Of a stretch of DNA of 64,000 nt, positions 27,592 through 36,363 are shown piece after piece; positions within the stretch are counted from its first letter, which is position 1; the number at the start of each line of letters is the position of its first letter. The DNA lies in NCBI RefSeq assembly GCF_024171865.1, contig NZ_JAMTCN010000011.1:1-64000 (forward strand). The letters are read 5' to 3'. Under the pieces are notes generated by a model. The model saw only the letters and a list, made by a program, of their open reading frames with translations, was not told where the DNA came from and ran no database searches. This stretch comes from Prauserella aidingensis. Lineage in GTDB: Bacteria; Actinomycetota; Actinomycetes; Mycobacteriales; Pseudonocardiaceae. Position numbers and translations under genes: made by a program.

Positions 27592-27929
27592 GCGTGCGGG
27601 ACTGGATCAGCGCGGTGCTGCTCATCGCCGGCGCGCTGTTCTGCGTGATCGGTGCGTGGGGCATGGTGCGGCTGCCGGACACGTTGAGCAGGCTGCAGGC
27701 GGCGACGAAACCGCAGACGCTGGGGTTGCTGCTCGTGCTCGCGGGCACGGCGGTGCGGCTCGAACCGCATTTCGCGGTGGGGCTCGTCCTCGCCGGGTTG
27801 TTCCAGGTCATCACGGCACCGGTGCTGTCGCAGCTGCTCGGCCGCGCCGCCTACCGCACGGGCGGTGTCGATCGGTCGACACTGGCGGTGGACGAACTGT
27901 CGCAGCGCCTGCGTGCTGGGCGGGAGTGA
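27588..27929 (+). CDS. mrpG: Na+/H+ antiporter subunit G (MrpG)
   Basis: The 113-residue protein has three membrane helices with the MrpG motif GMVRLPDTLSRLQAATKPQT and LVLAGLFQVITAPVLSQLLG. It closes the mrpABCDEFG operon. The next gene, cmk, begins 52 bases later. Confidence 0.94.
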   Translation: MSVRDWISAVLLIAGALFCVIGAWGMVRLPDTLSRLQAATKPQTLGLLLVLAGTAVRLEPHFAVGLVLAGLFQVITAPVLSQLLGRAAYRTGGVDRSTLAVDELSQRLRAGRE

Positions 27930-27981
27930 CCGCCAGGCAGAATGGGGCCGCAGCACACAGGCGAGTAGCGAGGAGCAGTCG

Positions 27982-28704
27982 GTGACGGGAGCCCTACGCG
28001 GTGTGGTCGCCCTCGACGGGCCGTCGGGGACGGGGAAGACCACCGTGGCGCGGAAACTGGCGGCCGCACTCGGTGCCGGGTACCTGGACACGGGCGCGAT
28101 GTACCGCGTGGTGACGCTGGCGGTCCTCGACGCGGGTGTCGATCCTCACGACGCCGACGCGGTCGTGGCGCTCGCCCGGTCGGTGCGGCTGGACGTGTCG
28201 ACGGACCCGGCCGCCCCCGGTGCGCGGCTCGAGGGCACGGACGTGGGCGAGGCGATCCGCACCCCGCGGGTCGACGCCGCGGTCTCGGCCGTGTCGGCCG
28301 TCCCGGAGCTGCGGGACCTGCTGGTGCAGCGGCAGCGGGCACTCATCGCGGAGGCGGCCCGGGACGGCGGCGTCGTCGTCGACGGACGTGACATCGGCAC
28401 CGTCGTGGCCCCGGACGCTCCGCTGAAGGTGTTCCTCACCGCCTCGCCGGAGGTGCGTGCCGCGCGTCGCGGAGCCCAGGACACCGCCGCGGGCCGGGAG
28501 GCCGACCAGGCGACGGTGCTGGCGTCGGTCGAGCGCCGCGACCGACTGGACTCGAGCCGGGCGGCGTCGCCGCTGCGGCCCGCCGACGACGCGGTCGAGT
28601 TCGACACGTCGGAGCTGTCGATCGACCAGGTACTGGCGGCGCTGACCGAGCTGGCGGGCACGCGCGGACTGCTCGACGAGGGCGTGGCGGAGCCGTGCCG
28701 GTGA
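27982..28704 (+). CDS. cmk: cytidylate kinase
   Basis: Cmk phosphorylates CMP and dCMP. The 240-residue protein has the P-loop VALDGPSGTGKTTVARKLA, GYLDTGAMYRVVTL, VVDGRDIGTVVAPDAPLKVF and FLTASPEVRAARR. The GTG at 27982 has AGGAG ten bases ahead. It is coupled to the acyltransferase by a GTGA overlap and keeps the actinobacterial cmk-plsC-der order. Confidence 0.95.
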   Translation: MTGALRGVVALDGPSGTGKTTVARKLAAALGAGYLDTGAMYRVVTLAVLDAGVDPHDADAVVALARSVRLDVSTDPAAPGARLEGTDVGEAIRTPRVDAAVSAVSAVPELRDLLVQRQRALIAEAARDGGVVVDGRDIGTVVAPDAPLKVFLTASPEVRAARRGAQDTAAGREADQATVLASVERRDRLDSSRAASPLRPADDAVEFDTSELSIDQVLAALTELAGTRGLLDEGVAEPCR

Positions 28705-29396
28705 CCGGATCCGCGGGCGCGGCGGGCTCCGGCGAACTGCCGGACGGGCTGCCCGAGGGTGCCGTGCCGTGGTTGCACGATCTGGGCCGGACGATCGGCC
28801 GGCACCTGTACCGGCCCGCGTACCGGCTGCGTGTCGCGGGGATGGAGCGGGTGCCGCGGACCGGGCCCGTGGTGCTCGTCGCCAACCACAGCACGATGAT
28901 CGAACCGCAGCTGTTGTTCGGCCTCGTGCCGCGGCGCTCGGTGTTCCTGGTCAAGGACGAGATGTTCGACGCCGCGACGGGGCCGTGGCTGCGGCGGCTC
29001 GGCCAGGTCCCGGTGACGAGGGGAGCGCCCGACCGGACGGCGCTGACGACGGCGACCGGCGTGTTGTCGCGCGGTGGGCTCGTGGGAGTCTTTCCCGAGG
29101 GCACTCGCGGCGCGGGTGAGGTGACCTCGGCGCACCACGGTGCGGCGTGGCTGGTGCGCAACTCCGGCGCCCTGGTGCAGCCGGTGGCGGTGCGCGGCAC
29201 GCTACGCCCGCCGGATCGGCAGCGCAGGCGGTTGCGCCCCGCGGTCGACGTGGTGGCGGGGGAACCGTTCACACTGGAGGTCGGTCGCGGCCGCAGCGGG
29301 CTGGCCGACGCGACCGAACACATCCGCGGGACGCTCGCCGAGCTGGTCTCCCGTGTCGACGAGACCAGGCACAGCGACAGGGAAGAGAAACAGTAG
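28701..29396 (+). CDS. 1-acylglycerol-3-phosphate acyltransferase family protein (PlsC-like)
   Basis: The 231-residue protein has acyltransferase block I as [17 protein letters not shown], block II around [14 protein letters not shown] and block III as [11 protein letters not shown]. The usual HX4D catalytic pair reads His-Ser-Thr-Met-Ile-Glu, so Glu replaces the Asp. The GTG at 28701 overlapping the cmk stop is preferred over a GTG two codons earlier. It probably acylates lysophosphatidic acid or another glycerolipid, and the substrate is not certain. Confidence 0.85.
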   Translation: MTGSAGAAGSGELPDGLPEGAVPWLHDLGRTIGRHLYRPAYRLRVAGMERVPRTGPVVLVANHSTMIEPQLLFGLVPRRSVFLVKDEMFDAATGPWLRRLGQVPVTRGAPDRTALTTATGVLSRGGLVGVFPEGTRGAGEVTSAHHGAAWLVRNSGALVQPVAVRGTLRPPDRQRRRLRPAVDVVAGEPFTLEVGRGRSGLADATEHIRGTLAELVSRVDETRHSDREEKQ

Positions 29397-29398
29397 CG

Positions 29399-30844
29399 AT
29401 GACCGAAGCAGACGGCACGGCCTCCGGCGAGGTCGACGGCACCTGGTCCGACGAGGCCGAGTTCGCCCGCCTCGACGAGCTGGGCGCCCAGTCGGGGACC
29501 GGCGACGAGGAGGTCGTCGGCACGCAGCCGGTGCTGGCCGTGGTCGGCAGGCCGAACGTGGGCAAGTCGACCCTGGTCAACCGGATCCTGGGCCGCCGCG
29601 AGGCGGTCGTGCAGGACGTGCCGGGTGTGACGCGCGACCGCGTGGCCTACGACGCCCTGTGGGGCGGCAGGCGGTTCACGCTCGTCGACACCGGCGGCTG
29701 GGAGCCGGACGCCGACGGGCTGCAGGGATCGGTGGCCGCGCAGGCGGACCTGGCGATGTCCACATCGGACGCGGTGCTGCTCGTGGTGGACGCGACCGTC
29801 GGGGCGACCGCCACCGACGAGGCCGTCGCGAAGGTGCTGCGGCGGTCGAAGCGCCCGGTGATCCTGGCGGCGAACAAGGTCGACGACCAGCGGCTCATCG
29901 CCGAGACGGCGTCCCTGTGGTCGCTGGGTCTCGGCGAGCCGCACCCGGTGAGCGCGTTGCACGGCCGCAGCTCCGGTGACCTGCTCGACACGATCCTCGA
30001 GGTGTTGCCGGAGGCGCCGCGGGAGCGGCGGGCACCCGTCAGCGGGCCGCGCCGGGTGGCCCTCATCGGCAAGCCCAACGTCGGGAAGTCGAGTCTGCTG
30101 AACAAACTGACCGGCGAAGAGCGGTCCGTTGTGGACGATGTCGCGGGCACGACGGTCGACCCGGTCGACTCGCTCGTCGAACTCGACGGGCAGGACTGGC
30201 GCTTCGTCGACACCGCGGGACTGCGCAAGCGGGTGCAGACGGCCAGCGGCATGGAGTACTACGCGTCGCTGCGGACGAAGACGGCGATCGACGCGGCCGA
30301 AGTGGTGATCGTGTTGCTGGACGCGAGCGAGCCACTGTCCGAACAGGACCTGCGGATCATCACGATGGTCTCGGAGGCAGGCCGCGCGCTCGTGCTCGCG
30401 TTCAACAAGTGGGACCTGGTCGACGACGACCGCAGGCGTCAATTGGAGCGGGAGATCGACCGCGGGCTGGTGCGTGTGCCGTGGGCCGAACGGGTCAACG
30501 TGTCGGCGTCGACGGGGCGCGCCGTGCGCAAGCTCGCACCGGCGCTGCGGACGGCGCTCGACTCCTGGGACCAGCGGGTGCCCACGGGCCAGCTGAACAG
30601 CTGGCTGTCGGACCTGGTCGCGGCGAAACCCCCGCCTGTGCGGGGTGGCAAGCAGCCGAAGGTACTTTTCGCGACCCAGGCGGGAATCCGGCCGCCTACT
30701 CTGGTGTTGTTCACAACGGGCTTCCTCGAGGCCGGCTACCGCCGGTTCGTCGAGCGCAAGTTCCGGGAGCGATTCGGGTTCCCCGGCTCACCGGTGCGGA
30801 TCAACGTGCGGGTGAGGGAGAAGAAGCCGAAGAAGCAGCGGTAG
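29399..30844 (+). CDS. der: ribosome biogenesis GTPase Der (EngA)
   Basis: Der has two GTPase domains and helps assemble the 50S subunit. In this 481-residue protein G-domain 1 has [23 protein letters not shown] and AANKVD. G-domain 2 has [27 protein letters not shown] and AFNKWD. The C-terminal KH-like domain ends in [17 protein letters not shown]. About 40 acidic residues precede G1, which is common in actinobacteria. Confidence 0.96.
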   Translation: MTEADGTASGEVDGTWSDEAEFARLDELGAQSGTGDEEVVGTQPVLAVVGRPNVGKSTLVNRILGRREAVVQDVPGVTRDRVAYDALWGGRRFTLVDTGGWEPDADGLQGSVAAQADLAMSTSDAVLLVVDATVGATATDEAVAKVLRRSKRPVILAANKVDDQRLIAETASLWSLGLGEPHPVSALHGRSSGDLLDTILEVLPEAPRERRAPVSGPRRVALIGKPNVGKSSLLNKLTGEERSVVDDVAGTTVDPVDSLVELDGQDWRFVDTAGLRKRVQTASGMEYYASLRTKTAIDAAEVVIVLLDASEPLSEQDLRIITMVSEAGRALVLAFNKWDLVDDDRRRQLEREIDRGLVRVPWAERVNVSASTGRAVRKLAPALRTALDSWDQRVPTGQLNSWLSDLVAAKPPPVRGGKQPKVLFATQAGIRPPTLVLFTTGFLEAGYRRFVERKFRERFGFPGSPVRINVRVREKKPKKQR

Positions 30845-30956
30845 CGACGGGCGCACTGGGGCGCCGGCAACCACCCATCGCGGCTGGTGCGCGCCCCGCC
30901 TCGACACGGCCGGGCAGTGCGGACGTGACGCGATGGGCCGAGGAGGAGGTGGCGAC

Positions 30957-31859
30957 ATGACCGATGCGGACGAGTTGTACGTGGTCGATTCCGACGTGCC
31001 GGTGCTCGACGGTGCGGTCCTGCTGTACCACCTGGACGGTTACGTGGACGCGGGCAACGCGGGTGAGCTGCTCACCGAGCACCTCACGGAGACGTTCGAC
31101 GGCCCCGTGGTGGCGCGGTTCGACGTGGACCGGCTGATCGACTACCGGTCGCGGCGGCCCGCCATGACGTGGGACGGCGACGGCTGGGCCGACTACCAGG
31201 TGCCGGAGCTGACGGTGCGGTTGCTGCACGACGGCGACGAGACGCCGATGCTGCTGCTGACGGGTCCGGAACCGGATCGGGAGTGGGAGCTGTTCGCCGA
31301 GGCGGTCCGCAGGCTGGTGGAGCGGTGGAAGGTCCGGCTGAGCGTCCAGTTCCAGGGGATTCCGATGGCCGTGCCGCACACCAGGCCGCTCGGGGTGACG
31401 GCGCACGCGACGCGGACGGAGCTGGTGCGCCAGTTCAGCCCGACGTTCAACCGGGCTCAGGTCCCGGGCAGTGCGGAGGCGCTCGTCGAGTTCCGGCTGG
31501 GGCAGGCCGGTCACGACGCGGCGGGGTTCGCCGCGCACGTGCCGCACTACCTGTCGCAGTCGCGCTATCCGGCGGCGGCGTTGACGCTCGTCGACGCCGT
31601 GCAGAAGGTCTCGGGTCTGCAGCTGCCCGACGACGCGTTGCGGGAGGCCGCGCGGCGCGCCGAGGTGGAGGTCAACCGCCAGGTCGAGGACTCGGACGAG
31701 GCGGCGAACGTGGTGCACTCCCTCGAGGAGCAGTACGACGCGTTCACCTCGTCGGACGACAACCTGCTGGTCGGGGACACCGAGATGCCGACCGGTGACG
31801 AACTGGCCACCGAGTTCGAGCGGTTCCTCGCGCAGCAGCCCGGCACCGAGCAGGACTGA
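30957..31859 (+). CDS. PAC2 family protein (proteasome assembly chaperone-like)
   Basis: The 300-residue protein has the PAC2 fold features LLYHLDGYVDAGNAGELL, VARFDVDRLIDYRSRRP, PMLLLTGPEPDREW and FQGIPMAVPHTRP. Actinobacterial genes of this family accompany proteasome-bearing genomes, and their function is not settled. GAGGAGG lies before the ATG at 30957. A terminator hairpin follows. Confidence 0.87.
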   Translation: MTDADELYVVDSDVPVLDGAVLLYHLDGYVDAGNAGELLTEHLTETFDGPVVARFDVDRLIDYRSRRPAMTWDGDGWADYQVPELTVRLLHDGDETPMLLLTGPEPDREWELFAEAVRRLVERWKVRLSVQFQGIPMAVPHTRPLGVTAHATRTELVRQFSPTFNRAQVPGSAEALVEFRLGQAGHDAAGFAAHVPHYLSQSRYPAAALTLVDAVQKVSGLQLPDDALREAARRAEVEVNRQVEDSDEAANVVHSLEEQYDAFTSSDDNLLVGDTEMPTGDELATEFERFLAQQPGTEQD

Positions 31860-31870
31860 CCGCGCGGGCG

Positions 31871-31899
31871 GGCCGGGCGGCACAGGGTGTCGCCCGGCC
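31871..31899. terminator. bidirectional hairpin between the PAC2 gene and the BenE-type permease
   Basis: GGCCGGGCG (31871-31879) pairs with CGCCCGGCC (31891-31899) around an 11-nt loop, 12 bases after the PAC2 stop. The two genes are convergent, so it can serve both. Confidence 0.55.
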
Positions 31900-31947
31900 T
31901 GTCTGTCGCGTGGGCCCGCCTGTCGCGTCGGTTCCGCGCGGTTCGGC

Positions 31948-33243
31948 TCACCCTGCCGGTTCGCCCGCTCGGCTTGCGCGCTCGGCGGTGAAGTCGGCCC
32001 GTTCCATGAGGCCCGAGACGGCGAGTCCGGCCACCAGGCCCCAGAAGGCGGCGCTGATGTTGAGCGGGTCGACGTCGGAGACGGTGACGACGAACGCGAC
32101 GAGCGCGCCGAGGGTGAAGCGGCCGCCGAAGGCGCTGACGAATGCCCCCTGGAGCGCGCGGAGCATGGCGAGGCCGCCGAGGACGGCGATGAACGCCTCC
32201 GGTGTCGCGAGCATGAGCTGGACGAAGGCAGGGGCGAGCAGCCCGACGAGCATCGCGAGCCCGCCGCAGACCATGCCGGCGATGTAGTGGCGGTGCCGCT
32301 GGCCGGAGGCGGTGAGCAGGGCGTTGGTCGGCCCGGTGAGGCACGTCGACACGGCGCCCACCGCGGCGGCGGGCAGTGACCACAGGCCGCACGCCACCGT
32401 GGCGACGTTGACCGGCGGTTCGTGCCCTGCCTGTTTGAGCACGGCGATGCCCTGGCCGTTCTGCACCACGAGCACGGTGATGGCCAGTGGCACGACGAGT
32501 TCGAGGATCGCCTGCCAGGACCACTGCGGCGGCTGCAGCATCGGCTGGGCCAGCCAGCCCGCGTCGCCCGCCGGGTCGAACCGGCCGGAGAGTGCGACGG
32601 CCGCGACGCCTGCGAGGAGCGCGCCGAGGATCGGCGGGATGCGTTTCCCGAGGCCGGTCATGACGCTGAGCAGCAGGAACACGGCCACCATCGGAACGGC
32701 GAGTCCCGGGTCGACGCCGAACGCGTCGACGAGGTCGAGCCCGAACTGCAGGAACACGCCCGCGACCATCGCCATCACGATCGGCATGGGCAGTGCCGAC
32801 ATCACGCGCCGTACCCAGCCGGTGAGCCCGACGACGAGGATCAGTGCCGCGGTGACGACGAACGCGCCGAGCACCTCGGGCCACGTGAGGTGACCGAGCG
32901 AGCCGCCCACGACGACCGTGCCGGGGATGGTCCAGAAGAACGCGAGCGGCTGCCGGTAGAGCCACGACGCGAGCAGGGTCAGCAGGCCGTTGAGGAAGAA
33001 GATGCCGAAGATCCACGACGACAGCTGCGCGGTCGACAGGCCTCCGGACACGCCGACGGACATGATCACCGCGATCGGGCCGGTGGCGGCGAACACCATG
33101 CCGACCAGGCCGTTGGTGAGGTACGCGCCGCCGGAGTGGCGGCGCAGGGTGCGCAGATCGGACAGTGGGCGTGGCGGGCGTTCGAACCGGTGTGGGGGCG
33201 GGCCGGCGGGAGTGGCCGTCGCGTCGCCGTCGGTCGTGGTCAT
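31948..33243 (-). CDS. BenE-family benzoate/H+ symporter-like permease
   Basis: The 431-residue membrane protein has about 12 helices and BenE features: GLVGMVFAATGPIAVIMSVG, AFFWTIPGTVVVGGSLGHL, GLGKRIPPILGALLAGVAAV and VNVATVACGLWSLPAAAVGA. The ATG at 33243 is preceded by GAGGAGG. No aromatic degradation gene is nearby, so the substrate may be another aromatic or organic acid. It is on the same strand as the TetR gene but 147 bp away. Confidence 0.83.
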   Translation of the reverse strand: MTTTDGDATATPAGPPPHRFERPPRPLSDLRTLRRHSGGAYLTNGLVGMVFAATGPIAVIMSVGVSGGLSTAQLSSWIFGIFFLNGLLTLLASWLYRQPLAFFWTIPGTVVVGGSLGHLTWPEVLGAFVVTAALILVVGLTGWVRRVMSALPMPIVMAMVAGVFLQFGLDLVDAFGVDPGLAVPMVAVFLLLSVMTGLGKRIPPILGALLAGVAAVALSGRFDPAGDAGWLAQPMLQPPQWSWQAILELVVPLAITVLVVQNGQGIAVLKQAGHEPPVNVATVACGLWSLPAAAVGAVSTCLTGPTNALLTASGQRHRHYIAGMVCGGLAMLVGLLAPAFVQLMLATPEAFIAVLGGLAMLRALQGAFVSAFGGRFTLGALVAFVVTVSDVDPLNISAAFWGLVAGLAVSGLMERADFTAERASRAGEPAG

Positions 33244-33390
33244 GCGGCCCTCCTCGGTCGCGTGCCCGTGGCCGCGTCCCTGCGGTCGGGGAGCGGCCAC
33301 CCTGTCGCCGTACGCATACTGAACACTGGGGCGCACAGCGTACAGACCTTGTGGGAAGTGACACGAGGTGCAACCGGGGGAGACCGACGG

Positions 33391-33978
33391 TCACGCCGTG
33401 AGGCGCGGCCGCAGTCGTTCGAGGTAGTCGCCGGTCAGCGCGCCGGCCTCCCGTTCGTCGATGCGCCCCGCCATCAGTAGCGTTCCGACGCCGTGCGCGA
33501 GCCCCATGACCTCCATGGCGAGCAGTCGGGCCGTCGTCGCATCGAGTCGAGAGCGGGATCGGAGGGTGTTCGCGAGGTGGTCGGCGAGGCCGTCGAGGTG
33601 TCGTTGGTAGGCGCGGCCGGCCGTGCCCGGGTGGGTGATCGCGAGGGCTTCGAGGGAGACACCGACCCGATGGAAGCCCCTGCTCTCCTCGTCGGTGGGC
33701 AGGGCCTCGTCGAGGAACACCCGCATCTCGTCGAGGGCCGACGGGTTCGCGTCCTGGTGTGCGGCGCGGGTGCGCCACCGTTCGATGCTGCGCTCCGCGA
33801 GGCGGTCGAGGGTCGAGCTCAGCAGGTCGTCCTTCGTTCGGCCGTAGTACTGGACGAGCCGGAGTGAGACCCCGGCTTCCGTCGCCACGGCTCGCATGGT
33901 CACCGCGTCGACGCCGCCTCGGGCCAGGAGGCGTTCCACCGCGTCCATGATCTCGGTCCTGCGTTCGTGCTCAGACAT
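33391..33978 (-). CDS. TetR family transcriptional repressor
   Basis: The 195-residue protein has the N-terminal helix-turn-helix DAVTMRAVATEAGVSLRLVQ followed by YYGRTKDDLL, then an all-helical ligand domain. It is divergent from the MFS exporter and two palindromes lie between them, so it very likely represses both. The ligand is unknown. Confidence 0.92.
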   Translation of the reverse strand: MSEHERRTEIMDAVERLLARGGVDAVTMRAVATEAGVSLRLVQYYGRTKDDLLSSTLDRLAERSIERWRTRAAHQDANPSALDEMRVFLDEALPTDEESRGFHRVGVSLEALAITHPGTAGRAYQRHLDGLADHLANTLRSRSRLDATTARLLAMEVMGLAHGVGTLLMAGRIDEREAGALTGDYLERLRPRLTA

Positions 33979-34001
33979 GGGCCGCTCCTTTCACGCGGTG
34001 A

Positions 34002-34017
34002 TGATACGCTCGTATCA
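34002..34017. promoter_or_regulatory. TetR operator 1
   Basis: TGATAC (34002-34007) and GTATCA (34012-34017) are inverted around GCTC. A likely MFS promoter overlaps it: -35 TTCACG (33990-33995), 17-bp spacer, -10 TATCAA (34013-34018). Binding here would block transcription. Confidence 0.75.
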
Positions 34018-34020
34018 AAT

Positions 34021-34038
34021 TTGATACACGCGTATCAA
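34021..34038. promoter_or_regulatory. TetR operator 2
   Basis: TTGATAC (34021-34027) and GTATCAA (34032-34038) are perfect arms around ACGC. The centre is exactly 20 bp from the centre of operator 1, close to two helical turns, so two dimers would sit on one face. The right arm runs into the AAGGAGGG ribosome site of the MFS gene. The join of the two operators also makes GTATCAAATTTGATAC, a perfect 16-bp palindrome. Confidence 0.78.
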
Positions 34039-34048
34039 GGAGGGTTTC

Positions 34049-35470
34049 GTGGCCGCTGCGCACCGGCTCGGGTTGTGGACCTCCTGCCTGGCTCAGCTGC
34101 TGGTGGTACTGGACATCTCGGTGGTGAACGTCGCCCTGCCCTCGATCCAGGCCGACCTGGGGCTCGGCCGGCTCACGGCGTCGTGGGTGGCGATGGCCTA
34201 CAGCCTCGGCTTCGCGGGGGTGCTACTGGTCGGGGCGAGGCTGGCCGACGTCGTCGGCACCGCGAGACTGTTGGCCTGGGGGGCCGCGGCGTTCGCGCTC
34301 GCCGGGACGATCGGTGGTCTCGCCGGCGAGGGATGGACCCTGGTGGCAGCCCGCGCGGTGCAGGGCCTCGCCGCGGCGGTGGTCTCACCGGCCACGTTCA
34401 CGCTCCTGACCGCCACCCACGCCGAAGGCCCGAGCCGTACTCGGGCGATCGCGGTCTGGACGGCCGTCAGCCTCGCCGGGGGCGGGATCGGCAATGTCGG
34501 TGGCGGGGTGTTCACCGACCTGATCTCGTGGCGCGTGACGCTGTTGATCAACCTGCCCATCGGTGCCGGCGTGGCCGTGGCCGCGGCCGTGCTGCATCGG
34601 CGGCGCGTCGCCGACCCCTGTGGCGGGCGGATGAGTCTTACCGGGGTTGTGTTGGCGACCGGCGCGTTCACGGGCGCCGCCTATGCGCTGTCGTCGGCGG
34701 GGGAGCCTGCTGCCGGAGTCGCGCCCGCCCTGGCCGGCGGGGGTGCGCTCGTGCTGTTCGTCCTGCTCGTGGTCCAGCAGCGACGGACCCCGCACCGACT
34801 CGTGCCGAGCGCGCTCCTGAGGGACCGGACCATCGTGCTCGGCAACCTCGCGACCGGGCTGACGGCCACCTCCTTCCAGGTCGGGCTGTGGTACTTCCTC
34901 ACCTATCGCATGCAGGACCAGTGGGGATACACGCCGATTCAGGCCGGCCTGGCCTTTCTGCCGATCACGGCGGCGATCATGGTCGTGAATCTCGGGCTCA
35001 CGCCGCGGCTGACGACGCGCTACGCACCCGGCGTTCTCGTCACCGCGGGCACTCTGATCGCCGCGGGCGGTCTGATCTGGGTCGCGGTCGTCGATCACGG
35101 ACCGTTCGTCATCGCCTTCCTGGTGCCGAGTGTCGTGATCGGCATCGGCGGGGGTCTGGTGAACACTCCGCTGGCCACGATCGTCACCACAGGTGTCGGA
35201 TCGGGAGACACCGGTGCCGCGTCCGGACTGATGAACACCGCGAAGCAGTTCGGTGGCGCGATCGGCCTCGCGGCGGCCTCCACCGCGACGGCCGCTGCCG
35301 GAACGGATGCGGCCGCGTTCGTGCTCATGGCCGCGGCTCTCGCCGCCGTGTCGACGGTCATGGCCGGGATTCGCCGCGTTCGTGGTTCGTCGACGCCGGG
35401 TGCCGCGGCCGGAACGGAGCGCGTGTCAGGGCCCGGTCGGATTCGACGGCCGCCGGTTTCCACGCCGTGA
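34049..35470 (+). CDS. MFS drug exporter, DHA2 (14-helix) family
   Basis: The 473-residue protein has DHA2 motifs: LDISVVNVALPSIQADLGL (motif D1), GARLADVVGTARLLAWGAAA (motif A) and ARAVQGLAAAVVSPATFTLL. About 14 membrane helices are predicted. The GTG start follows AAGGAGGG. Under TetR control it probably exports a toxic compound that is also the inducer. Confidence 0.9.
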   Translation: MAAAHRLGLWTSCLAQLLVVLDISVVNVALPSIQADLGLGRLTASWVAMAYSLGFAGVLLVGARLADVVGTARLLAWGAAAFALAGTIGGLAGEGWTLVAARAVQGLAAAVVSPATFTLLTATHAEGPSRTRAIAVWTAVSLAGGGIGNVGGGVFTDLISWRVTLLINLPIGAGVAVAAAVLHRRRVADPCGGRMSLTGVVLATGAFTGAAYALSSAGEPAAGVAPALAGGGALVLFVLLVVQQRRTPHRLVPSALLRDRTIVLGNLATGLTATSFQVGLWYFLTYRMQDQWGYTPIQAGLAFLPITAAIMVVNLGLTPRLTTRYAPGVLVTAGTLIAAGGLIWVAVVDHGPFVIAFLVPSVVIGIGGGLVNTPLATIVTTGVGSGDTGAASGLMNTAKQFGGAIGLAAASTATAAAGTDAAAFVLMAAALAAVSTVMAGIRRVRGSSTPGAAAGTERVSGPGRIRRPPVSTP

Positions 35471-35474
35471 GGCG

Positions 35475-36296
35475 TTACCGCCCGCGGTAGCGGTCCAGGC
35501 CCCAGGCGTGGTCGACGGTGTCGTGGGTGAGGACGTCCTCGGGTCTGCCCTCGGCGACGACGCGTCCGCCGGAGAGCAGCACGCAGTGGTCGGCGCGGTC
35601 GGCGTCGGCGAGGTCGTGGGTCACGTGCACGGCGGCGGCGCCGTCGTCGGCGGCACGGCGTAGTGCGGCCGCGATCGCGTCCTGGGCGGCGACGTCGAGG
35701 CCCGCGGTCGGCTCGTCCAGCAGCAGGACGGCCGAGTGCTGCACGAGTCCCTGTGCGACGAGCGCCCGTTGCCGCTGTCCGCCCGAGAGGGTGCTCAGCC
35801 GCCTGCGGGCGAGGTCGGCGATGCCGAGGCGGTCGAGCGCGCCCTCGACCAGCCGGTGATCCTCCCGCCGCAGTCTGCGCCACGGTCCGCGGTGGGCCCA
35901 CCGGCCCATGCGCACGACCTCCCGCACCGTGATCGGGAGCTGGTCGGGGACACCCGATTGCTGGACGACCAGGGCCGGCCTGCCGTCCGGCGGCAGTGTC
36001 ACCGTGCCCGACGTGGTCCGGACCACTCCCGCGATCACTCCGACCATGGTCGACTTCCCGGCCCCGTTCGGCCCGACGATCGCCGTGACGGCGGCGCGTG
36101 GAATCCGTGCGCTCACACCCCGCAGGACGTCCGTGCCGTCGTAGCCGGCGGAGACGTCGTCGAGCGTCACGGCCGCCTTGTCGGAAGACGTCGCATCGGA
36201 AGACGTCGTCGCGGGGCTGATTCCGGGTGGCGAGGCGGTACTCCCGTCCGTGGTGTCGCCCGTCTCCCGCTCGGCGTGCGTCCTCGCCTGTGTCAT
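35475..36296 (-). CDS. aztA: zinc ABC transporter ATP-binding protein (AztA/ZnuC type)
   Basis: The 273-residue ATPase has Walker A IVGPNGAGKST near residue 75, signature TLSGGQRQRALVAQG, Walker B VLLLDEPTAGLD and H-loop VHVTHD. About 40 disordered Ser/Thr/Asp residues precede the domain. It is divergent from the cognate permease, with a Zur-like site between them. Assignment to the Azt type rests on the aztC and aztD partners across the divide. Confidence 0.88.
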   Translation of the reverse strand: MTQARTHAERETGDTTDGSTASPPGISPATTSSDATSSDKAAVTLDDVSAGYDGTDVLRGVSARIPRAAVTAIVGPNGAGKSTMVGVIAGVVRTTSGTVTLPPDGRPALVVQQSGVPDQLPITVREVVRMGRWAHRGPWRRLRREDHRLVEGALDRLGIADLARRRLSTLSGGQRQRALVAQGLVQHSAVLLLDEPTAGLDVAAQDAIAAALRRAADDGAAAVHVTHDLADADRADHCVLLSGGRVVAEGRPEDVLTHDTVDHAWGLDRYRGR

Positions 36297-36325
36297 GGCT
36301 CTCCTCGGTCGCTCGGCAACCCTGA

Positions 36326-36363
36326 TTGAAATGAAATTCGTTTTCAGTTTAGGCTACCGCGTG
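36326..36363 (+). promoter_or_regulatory. aztB promoter, probably leaderless
   Basis: The -35 TTGAAA (36326-36331) and -10 TAGGCT (36350-36355) are 18 bp apart. Transcription would begin at about 36361-36363, which is the GTG start codon of the permease, so the mRNA probably has no leader. No Shine-Dalgarno sequence is visible, consistent with this. Confidence 0.65.
36332..36346. promoter_or_regulatory. Zur-like operator in the aztA/aztB divergent promoter
   Basis: TGAAATTCGTTTTCA has perfect 5-bp arms (TGAAA/TTTCA). From memory it matches the actinobacterial Zur core TGAAAATCATTTTCA at 13 of 15 positions. It fills the spacer between -35 and -10 of the aztB promoter, so zinc-loaded Zur would exclude RNA polymerase and could shut off both directions. 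Confidence 0.72.
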
